Origin: Phycisphaeraceae bacterium
Lineage (GTDB): Bacteria > Planctomycetota > Phycisphaerae > Phycisphaerales > UBA1924
Direction of reading: 5' to 3'
Length of the DNA stretch: 64,000 bases
Assembly (NCBI GenBank): GCA_019636555.1
Contig: JAHBXH010000001.1
Span: 1,364,001-1,428,000 of the forward strand
The notes beneath the pieces were generated by a model, which worked only from the letters and a program-made list of their open reading frames with translations, had not been told where the DNA came from and did not search any database. Shown here one piece after another: positions 58,286-64,000 of this stretch (positions are counted from its first letter, which is position 1; every line of letters starts with the position of its first letter). A program made the translations under genes and the position numbers.

Positions 58286-61249
58286 TTACTTCCCCTCAAA
58301 CCAATTCTTTCCCGTGTGCGCATCAACCCCCAGTGGCACGCTCAAAGTCATCGCGTGTTCCATCTTGTCCACAACAAGTTTCTTCGCGGCGTCCGCCGAT
58401 TCCGTTGGCACTTCAAACACCAGTTCGTCATGGATCTGGAGGAGCATCTTCAGCCCCTTCGGGGCCTCGCCATCGTCGATGACACGCTGGATATTGACCA
58501 TCGCGAGCTTGATGAGGTCCGCCGCGGACCCTTGGACGACGCTGTTGATCGCGATGCGTTCCGCGAAAGCCCGGCGCGCGGGCACATTGCTCTCGATATC
58601 GAGGATCGGCCGACGCCGGTGCATGATCGTCTCGACGTAGCCGTAGCGTTTGGCCTGTTGCACGCACTCTTCAAGGAAAGTTGTTATGCCGGCGAACCGC
58701 TTCTTGTATCCGTTGATGATTTCCGCCGCCTCGTCGTTGCCGATGTTGAGGCGCCGGGCAAGGCCGTACGGGGTCACGCCGTACACAATCCCGAAGTTCA
58801 CCATCTTCGCGCCCGAGCGCTGTTCCTTCGTCACCTGATCGAGCGGAATGTGGTGGACTTGAGCCGCGACTGCGGTGTGGATGTCCGCGCCCTCATGAAA
58901 TGCCTGCGTGAGCGCTGGATCGTTCGACAGGTGCGCAAGCAAGCGCAGTTCGATCTGTGAGTAGTCCGCCGTGACGAGCAAGTGACCCGGCGCCGCGATA
59001 AACGCTTTGCGGATCTCACGCCCGATTTCGGTTCGGATCGGAATGTTCTGAAGGTTCGGGTCGCTGCTCGCGAGGCGGCCCGTGGCCGCCACGGTTTGGT
59101 TGAAGCTGGTGTGCACCCGGCCTGTCTTCGGGTTGATCTCTTCCTTGAGCGCAACCAGATACGTCGAAACCAACTTGGAGAGCTGGCGGTACTCAAGAAT
59201 CAGCTTGGGGATGGGGGTCGTCAGCGTCGCGTCTTCGCCGAGTTTTTCGAGAACCTCGGCGTCGGTCGAAAAGCCGGTCTTGGTCTTTTTGATCGGCTTG
59301 ATGCCAAGACCCGGCGTGTTGTCGTCGGGCCGATTGAAGAGCGCCGCAGAAAGCTGCTTCGGAGAGTCGGGGTCGAAAGTGCGTCCCAGCGCCTTCTTTG
59401 CTTCCGATTCAAGCGAATCCAGAATCTGCTTCAGCTTCGATTGCAACCGCGAGCGCTGACGATCGAGCTCATCACCATCGACCTGAATCCCGTTGAATTC
59501 AAGCTCCGCGAGCACCTCGACCAGCGGCATCTCGAGGTCGTAGAACAGGCTCATCAGACCCATCGCTCGAAGCTGAGGCAGCATGACCTGCATCAGCGCG
59601 AGCGTCAGGTCCGCATCGCCCGCTGCATACGGCGTGGCGAGATCAACCGGGACCGTGTCGAACTGCCTCTGGTCCTTGCCGCTCCCGATCAATTCAGAAA
59701 TGGAGGACTTTGTGCGACCCAGCAGCGCCAAACCCAGCGGCTCGAGCGCGTGCGATGAGCGCGAAGCGTCAATCAAATAGCTCGCGACCATCGTGTCGCC
59801 CGCGGCGAGCGCGTCGCCATCCTTCGCGGGCGCTGCGAATCCCTTCAGCATCACCCCCGCGCGCCGCAGCACGATCATGTCGTACTTGAGATTGTGGCCG
59901 ACCTTTGGCTTCTGCTCGTCTTCGAAAATCGGCTTAAGTGCCGCAAGAACCGTTGCCTCGTCCAGGTGCGAGCCGCAGTCGGGAGATCGCACCGGAATGT
60001 ATGCGCCGGTTCCGACTTTCGTGCTCACGCTGATGCCGCAGAGGTCGGCGCGCGTGGGAGAGACGTTGGTTGTCTCTGTATCGATCGCGATGACCGGCGC
60101 CGCCTTCAACTCTTTGACCAGTGCATCCAATTCTTTTCTGGACTTGATGCACCGGTATTCGCCGCCGGGGTTCGAAATGGCCTTCGGGGTTTCGAGTGCC
60201 GCAAAGAGTCCGCCGTCGAACAGCCCGCCCGGCGTGGGCTTGTTTTCTCGATTGGGTTTCGGTTCCGCGACGGCCGATCGCGAGAGTGCATCCGGCATCG
60301 GGCTCGGCAATCCCGCGGGGAGTGTCTCGCCCCGCGCGAGCATCAGCGCACGCACGTCCTCCTGGTATCGATTGAACCCAAGCTCCTTCAGGATCGGGAT
60401 GAGCCGATCGAGTTTGAAACTCTTTGCCGCGGCGAGCTTCAGATCGAGCTCGACCGGTGCATCGTGCCTGAGCGTGACAAGCTGCTTCGAGAGCGCGAGG
60501 TTGGGAATCGCCTCACGGATCTTCTCACCTCGTTTTCCCTTGATTGTGCCTGCGGCGGCGATGAGCTTGTCGAGGCTTCCATGCTCCGAAATCAGCGCGG
60601 CGGAAGTTTTCTCGCCGACACCCTCGACGCCCGGGACATTGTCCACCGTGTCGCCCATCAGCGCGAGGTAGTCGATGATCTGGCCCGGGTCGAGCCCCAT
60701 TTCGGCCTTGAGTTCTTCGACGCCGATCTTCAGGTCGGTGTGAACGTCATACAGCTCGACGCTCGATGCGAGCAGTTGCTTCAGATCCTTATCCTTGCTG
60801 ACGATTCGCACGCGAAGCCCGGGGTGCTCACGCTGCAATCTCGAAACAATCGTCGCGATCGCGTCATCGGCCTCGAAGCCCTCGGCGCCGACTGTGGGAA
60901 TCCCGAGTTCTCTCAGGATCGCGAGCGCTCGCTCCACCTGCGGTAACAAGTCCTGCGGCGGGGGCGGACGAGTTGCCTTGTACTCCGGGTACAACTCCGA
61001 ACGAAACGTCTCTTTGTCGCCCGAGACATCGAGCGCCACGGCGACATAGTCCGGCGGGCCTCCCAACTTTCCTTCGCCCCGCAGCAGCTTGAGCAGCATG
61101 CCGACAAACCCGAACGTCATATTCGTGGGTTCTTTCGTGACAGGACTGGTCATCGGCGTGCGGATAGCGTGGTAAGCACGGAAGAACTGCGCGTAGCCGT
61201 CGATGAGGTAGAGCGTGGGGACAGTCGATGGGTTTGAAACGGTGGCCAT
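58286..61249 (-). CDS. polA: DNA polymerase I
   Basis: A 987-residue Pol I with all three domains. 5'-3' exonuclease (about 10-320): YLIDGYAQFFRAYHAIR, ALDVSGDKETFRSELYPEYK and GDTVDNVPGVEGVGEKTS. 3'-5' exonuclease (about 370-560): IAIDTETTNVSPTRADL with Asp/Glu, HNLKYDMIVL and YAAGDADLTLAL, so proofreading looks active. Polymerase (about 600-987): DYSQIELRLLAHLS, QRSGAKMVNFGIVYG and QIHDELVFEVP with the catalytic carboxylates. The start could instead be GTG 61276, which overlaps the stop of the toxin gene (GTGA) and would couple the two; ATG 61249 begins nearer to homology. No Shine-Dalgarno is seen at either. Confidence 0.95.
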   Translation of the reverse strand: MATVSNPSTVPTLYLIDGYAQFFRAYHAIRTPMTSPVTKEPTNMTFGFVGMLLKLLRGEGKLGGPPDYVAVALDVSGDKETFRSELYPEYKATRPPPPQDLLPQVERALAILRELGIPTVGAEGFEADDAIATIVSRLQREHPGLRVRIVSKDKDLKQLLASSVELYDVHTDLKIGVEELKAEMGLDPGQIIDYLALMGDTVDNVPGVEGVGEKTSAALISEHGSLDKLIAAAGTIKGKRGEKIREAIPNLALSKQLVTLRHDAPVELDLKLAAAKSFKLDRLIPILKELGFNRYQEDVRALMLARGETLPAGLPSPMPDALSRSAVAEPKPNRENKPTPGGLFDGGLFAALETPKAISNPGGEYRCIKSRKELDALVKELKAAPVIAIDTETTNVSPTRADLCGISVSTKVGTGAYIPVRSPDCGSHLDEATVLAALKPIFEDEQKPKVGHNLKYDMIVLRRAGVMLKGFAAPAKDGDALAAGDTMVASYLIDASRSSHALEPLGLALLGRTKSSISELIGSGKDQRQFDTVPVDLATPYAAGDADLTLALMQVMLPQLRAMGLMSLFYDLEMPLVEVLAELEFNGIQVDGDELDRQRSRLQSKLKQILDSLESEAKKALGRTFDPDSPKQLSAALFNRPDDNTPGLGIKPIKKTKTGFSTDAEVLEKLGEDATLTTPIPKLILEYRQLSKLVSTYLVALKEEINPKTGRVHTSFNQTVAATGRLASSDPNLQNIPIRTEIGREIRKAFIAAPGHLLVTADYSQIELRLLAHLSNDPALTQAFHEGADIHTAVAAQVHHIPLDQVTKEQRSGAKMVNFGIVYGVTPYGLARRLNIGNDEAAEIINGYKKRFAGITTFLEECVQQAKRYGYVETIMHRRRPILDIESNVPARRAFAERIAINSVVQGSAADLIKLAMVNIQRVIDDGEAPKGLKMLLQIHDELVFEVPTESADAAKKLVVDKMEHAMTLSVPLGVDAHTGKNWFEGK

Positions 61250-61272
61250 TGAATTGCCGGTTGAAGCGGAAA

Positions 61273-61581
61273 TCACGACCTCTCGCCCGATCGCCGATCT
61301 CGGGCTCCGTGCAGCACGGTGAGAATATGGACTGATCCTTTGCCGACGGAATAAATGATTCGATAGTTGCCGATGGGACGCGAACGAATCTCTTTTCCGC
61401 GGTGCCCGATGCCTGTTTCGATCGGATAGCGACGGGGGAAGACACCTAGTTCGCGGATTCGGTCCAGAAATGCGTCGTAGTATTCCAGTGCCGTTTCAGG
61501 GGCTTCTGCCGCGATGAAATCGCGTATCTGCAGCAAATCACGCTGCGCACGCGATGTGATTTTGAGCCGAAACCGCTGCAT
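61273..61581 (-). CDS. ParE/RelE-family toxin
   Basis: A 102-residue basic protein with the RelE/ParE fold pattern: ITSRAQRDLLQIRDFIAAEA helix pair, a central RIRELGVFPRRYP stretch, and RPIGNYRIIYSVGKGSVHIL with the conserved Arg/Tyr strand and a final VLHGARD. ParE members poison gyrase and RelE members cleave mRNA on the ribosome; catalytic-residue differences cannot be resolved by eye, though the RSRPIGNYRIIY block leans to ParE. It starts 3 bases after the antitoxin stop, the usual operon form. Directly upstream of polA. Confidence 0.85.
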   Translation of the reverse strand: MQRFRLKITSRAQRDLLQIRDFIAAEAPETALEYYDAFLDRIRELGVFPRRYPIETGIGHRGKEIRSRPIGNYRIIYSVGKGSVHILTVLHGARDRRSGERS

Positions 61582-61584
61582 GCC

Positions 61585-61890
61585 TCAGGCCGATTTCCTT
61601 TTCTTCGGCAGCCTTTGGAGAGCCTTCCTGCTGTCGGACGCGAACGACTCGAAGTCCTGAACTTTGCCGGCTTTCACGTCGGCGAGGGCAGACTCGATTG
61701 CCGCGATGTCGCGCGCCCGATCGGCCAGCTCTCTCAGTTTTTGATAGGACGAGGCATCCTGCACGACGACCGCCGCCCGACCGTTGACGGTCAAGATTTC
61801 CGGCTTGCCCGTTTTTTTCAGCCGGGCAATGTGAGCTTTGGCTTCGCGCTGAAACTCGGTGAGCGGTCGGATGTCGGGGGGTTGAAACAT
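61585..61890 (-). CDS. Phd/YefM-type antitoxin
   Basis: A 101-residue acidic-basic protein: RPLTEFQREAKAHIARLKKT then GKPEILTVNGRAAVVVQDAS matches the N-terminal DNA-binding fold of Phd/YefM antitoxins, with a helical C-terminal part (IAAIESALADVKAGKVQDFE) that would wrap the toxin. ATG 61890 has GGAGA upstream and a perfect operator palindrome 13 bases before it. A longer start at 62013 would read through that operator and is rejected. Confidence 0.82.
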   Translation of the reverse strand: MFQPPDIRPLTEFQREAKAHIARLKKTGKPEILTVNGRAAVVVQDASSYQKLRELADRARDIAAIESALADVKAGKVQDFESFASDSRKALQRLPKKRKSA

Positions 61891-61902
61891 GGCGTTCTCC
61901 AA

Positions 61903-61927
61903 ATGTTTTATCGCTGCGATAAAACAT
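61903..61927 (-). promoter_or_regulatory. 12-bp perfect inverted repeat, antitoxin operator
   Basis: ATGTTTTATCGC (61903-61914), one base, GCGATAAAACAT (61916-61927). It is the expected autoregulatory site of a Phd/YefM antitoxin, just upstream of its ribosome binding site and AT-rich in a GC-rich region, so it may also hold the promoter. Confidence 0.7.
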
Positions 61928-61942
61928 AATAGCGCGCGACGG

Positions 61943-62194
61943 CTATCGGCGATCTTGCGTAGCCTCAGCGTCGTTGGCCTTTGATACGAAGTAAAAGCTC
62001 CCCTTCGCGCCATTCAGAGCATTCAAATGCGCCGCGTCATTCGAGGCTGATTCGAAATCGGGAAATACCCGAATCGCCTTGATATACCAGTCTGCGTGTG
62101 CCGAATTGAGCGGTCCAGAGCGATCCAGCAACAGGCGAATCACGACATACGCCTTGGGGTTCTCCTGTCGAACGATGGGTTGCGTGCTGGTCAT
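61943..62194 (-). CDS. small hypothetical protein coupled to the GlmU-like gene
   Basis: An 83-residue soluble protein (VVIRLLLDRSGPLNSAHADW, GAKGSFYFVSKANDAEATQD) that I cannot place. Its ATG overlaps the stop of the GlmU-like gene (ATGA), so it is translationally coupled and likely real. It ends 16 bases before the antitoxin operator. No motif that would indicate function. Confidence 0.55.
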   Translation of the reverse strand: MTSTQPIVRQENPKAYVVIRLLLDRSGPLNSAHADWYIKAIRVFPDFESASNDAAHLNALNGAKGSFYFVSKANDAEATQDRR

Positions 62195-63402
62195 CGGGTT
62201 GCCTGCTCATGCAAATCCCGGAGCCGCTCAATCATCGCATCACTCGGTTCCAGTTTTCTTCGCTTCATCGCCGCTCTCGCAACTTCCAGAAACTTCTCAA
62301 ATCGGAACGGTCGTCTTCCGGTATCGGTCGACCACACAAAGCCGGTGATGCAACCCGCGACCGCAGCGGTCTGCGCGAACATGCTGCCCGAGTGCAGCAC
62401 GGCGCCCGTCATGATGCGTGTGCAGATCGCCGTCTTTACATGGTCGCCGATGATCGCGCCGAGAAACTGCTGCCCTGTCTTCTCGTTGCTCATACCTGGC
62501 GCTGCGGCACAGATTACCTCGCCGTAGGTGTTCAGCAAATTGCTGTTCGTGGTTCCGGCGCCGAGATTGACCCACTCTCCGATGTAGGAATCGCCGAGAT
62601 GCCCGTCGTGTCCCTTGTTGCTGTACCCCTGAAAAATCGTGCCGCCGACCTCGCCCGCCACTTTGCAGTGCGGCCCGATTGCGGTATTTCCCTTGATGAG
62701 CGCCTTGTCCAGCACCGTGCAGTGAGGGAGGAAAGCGCAAGGCCCGATCAGCGTCGCGCCGGGTCTGATCGTCACATGCTGACCGACAGCGACCGGCCCG
62801 TGCTCGAGATCGATGATCACGCCCGGATAGATCTTCGCGCTCGGATCGACCGTCAGCCCGTGTTCGCCGAAGACCGTGACTCCCGGCGGCACTTCGGGCG
62901 GCTCCGCATCGCCGAGCAATTCAAGATCGCTGGCAATGCAGTCATCGCGGAACGTGCGGACGTGCCACGGGCGGCTCAGCAGGGCGATTCCCGGCAGCTT
63001 CGCGGCCGGACTCGCTTCGATCCGCCCCGATTGCATGAATCCTCGAGCGGCTTCGGCGGAAATCATCGCCGCGACCACGTCCCCCGAGCTTTCTTCGATC
63101 ACCGATTGGCCGACTTCGAGATTCGCGATCGGCTCGTAACTGATCGGGCAACGGCCGTTGATCAAAAGAATCGGGCCGGAACCATTCCCCGGCCACGAAT
63201 TCACCGTCGCTGCGGGATGGCGTTCGCGCGTCAGGGCCGCAAGAAACTCCGGCGTTCGAAGCGCAATCACCTCGAGATCGAGCGCGAGTTTCATCCGGTC
63301 GAGCGTTGAGAGCGCGCCGGTGCGCACATCGAAACTCGCGCGCAGGTCCGTCAGCGGCGCAAGCCTGCCACCACCATCATCAAAGAGAATCGCTGGCGTC
63401 AT
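62191..63402 (-). CDS. GlmU-like putative sugar nucleotidyltransferase/acyltransferase
   Basis: A 403-residue protein of the GlmU-related family found in Bacteroidota and Planctomycetota. The N-terminal half starts ILFDDGGGRLAPLTDLRASF with RTGALSTLDRMKLAL, a nucleotidyltransferase-like opening but lacking the canonical LAAGxGxRM loop; the C-terminal half (about 185-360) is a left-handed beta-helix: VDPSAKIYPGVIIDLEHGPV, VTIRPGATLIGPCAFLPHCT, EVGGTIFQGYSNKGHDGHLG and YIGEWVNLGAGTTNSNLLNT. True GlmU makes UDP-GlcNAc; what this version makes is unknown. First gene of the minus-strand run leading to polA; no promoter is obvious in the 64-base gap to the divergent HAD gene. Confidence 0.8.
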   Translation of the reverse strand: MTPAILFDDGGGRLAPLTDLRASFDVRTGALSTLDRMKLALDLEVIALRTPEFLAALTRERHPAATVNSWPGNGSGPILLINGRCPISYEPIANLEVGQSVIEESSGDVVAAMISAEAARGFMQSGRIEASPAAKLPGIALLSRPWHVRTFRDDCIASDLELLGDAEPPEVPPGVTVFGEHGLTVDPSAKIYPGVIIDLEHGPVAVGQHVTIRPGATLIGPCAFLPHCTVLDKALIKGNTAIGPHCKVAGEVGGTIFQGYSNKGHDGHLGDSYIGEWVNLGAGTTNSNLLNTYGEVICAAAPGMSNEKTGQQFLGAIIGDHVKTAICTRIMTGAVLHSGSMFAQTAAVAGCITGFVWSTDTGRRPFRFEKFLEVARAAMKRRKLEPSDAMIERLRDLHEQATR

Positions 63403-63466
63403 CGCGGCACAGTGTAGCGACGGCGCGAACCGATCCCCCTTCTACACTCCTGAGGAAGGAGCTCGC

Positions 63467-64000
63467 TTGCCCGCGATCATTTTCGACTTCGATGGCGTGA
63501 TCGTGGATACCGAGCCGCTTCACGAGGCCGCGCTGCTCCGCTGCGCCACCGAGCGCGGCATGTCGTTCACGCACGAACAGTACATGACTCGGTTGATTGG
63601 GCTTGCCGATCGCGATTGCCTGCCCGTGCTCTTCGCGCTCAACAGCAAAACGCCGTCTCCCGCCGAGCATTCCGCGTTCTTCACCCAAAAGAAGCGGTTG
63701 GTGCACGAGATGATCGAGCGGGGCGAGGCGAAAGCGTTTCCCGGGACGCTTGAGCTGATCTACGCTGCTGCGACCGCCGCCATTCCCATGTTCGTTTGCT
63801 CCGGTGCGATCCGGCCCGAAATCGAAATGGTGCTGCGATCACTCGACATCGCCCATTCGTTTCGTGCGATCGTCAGCGCGGATGAGGTGAAACACAGCAA
63901 GCCCAACCCGGAGGGGTATCTGAAGGCCGCATCAGCCGCGGGCGAACATCCGTCCCGATGCGTCGCTCTCGAAGACACGCCGACCGGTTCTCGCGCGGCT
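63467..64000 (+). CDS. HAD-superfamily phosphatase, beta-phosphoglucomutase-like, cut by window edge
   Basis: 178 codons are visible from a TTG start preceded by AGGAAGGAG. Motif I is IIFDFDGVIVDTEPLHEAAL at the N-terminus (nucleophile Asp in DFDGV), followed by a cap domain, motif II FVCSGAIRPE (Ser), motif III Lys in KHSKPNPEGY and motif IV VALEDTPTGSRAA at the edge. This order is that of HAD subfamily IA, as in beta-phosphoglucomutase and phosphoglycolate phosphatase; substrate unknown. Divergent from the GlmU-like gene. Confidence 0.85.
   Translation, partial: MPAIIFDFDGVIVDTEPLHEAALLRCATERGMSFTHEQYMTRLIGLADRDCLPVLFALNSKTPSPAEHSAFFTQKKRLVHEMIERGEAKAFPGTLELIYAAATAAIPMFVCSGAIRPEIEMVLRSLDIAHSFRAIVSADEVKHSKPNPEGYLKAASAAGEHPSRCVALEDTPTGSRAA

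Overview
The window looks like a piece of chromosome from a high-GC Planctomycetota bacterium, probably of the flagellated Phycisphaerae-like lineages. Pointers are a PEP-CTERM type sorting tail, P- and L-ring flagellar genes (so a diderm envelope), FliW-CsrA control next to tandem flagellins, a futalosine-pathway menaquinone enzyme (MqnC), a Hanks-type kinase with a zinc-ribbon head, and a Rho factor with a long disordered N-terminus. The taxonomic call is an inference from gene content; no rRNA gene is present. I see no tRNA, rRNA, CRISPR or prophage.

Layout. 1-6.4 kb: the edge of a 5-oxoprolinase subunit gene, then a divergent aspartate-to-methionine operon (metB-like, ACT-less aspartokinase/homoserine dehydrogenase fusion, second trans-sulfuration enzyme, asd) behind a sigma70-like promoter and a SAM-I/IV riboswitch. 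6.5-11.3 kb: PEP-CTERM protein, a MITE-like element touching the end of mqnC, a membrane protein and a Xer recombinase. 11.4-26.3 kb: one long minus-strand flagellar block read flgI-flgJ-flgN-flgK-flgL-fliW-csrA followed by four flagellin genes, interrupted on the other strand by a four-helix-bundle gene. 26.4-31.4 kb: pgi, M3 peptidase, inorganic pyrophosphatase and a lipoprotein. 31.6-35.4 kb: plus-strand flgF-flgG-flgA-flgH. 35.5-42.9 kb: kinase, FmdB-like protein, hpt, a PH-domain/CoaE fusion and rho. 43-48.9 kb: envelope and hypothetical proteins, a flippase-like protein, YhbH-like protein. 48.8-52.6 kb: a Gld-type ABC exporter operon. 52.9-64 kb: a GAF-response regulator, a DUF1338 enzyme, and a minus-strand run of GlmU-like protein, small protein, toxin-antitoxin pair, polA, prmC and an ATP-grasp enzyme, ending in a truncated HAD phosphatase.

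How parts work together. The met operon carries aspartate to cystathionine/homocysteine chemistry under SAM feedback, with an RNA hairpin over the start of its first gene. The flagellar genes cover rod, P/L rings, hook-filament junction, chaperone, filament and the FliW-CsrA switch; two flagellin leaders carry GGA-loop hairpins over or beside the Shine-Dalgarno sequence, the expected kind of CsrA target.

The most unusual signal is a set of intergenic hairpins built from 7- or 8-bp tandem repeats in opposing arms, placed a few bases after flagellar and other stop codons (about 21.8, 24.1, 29.9, 30.8, 32.4 and 35.4 kb). One pair of arms encloses a four-helix-bundle protein gene. I infer a family of small mobile hairpin elements, one of which carries the protein.
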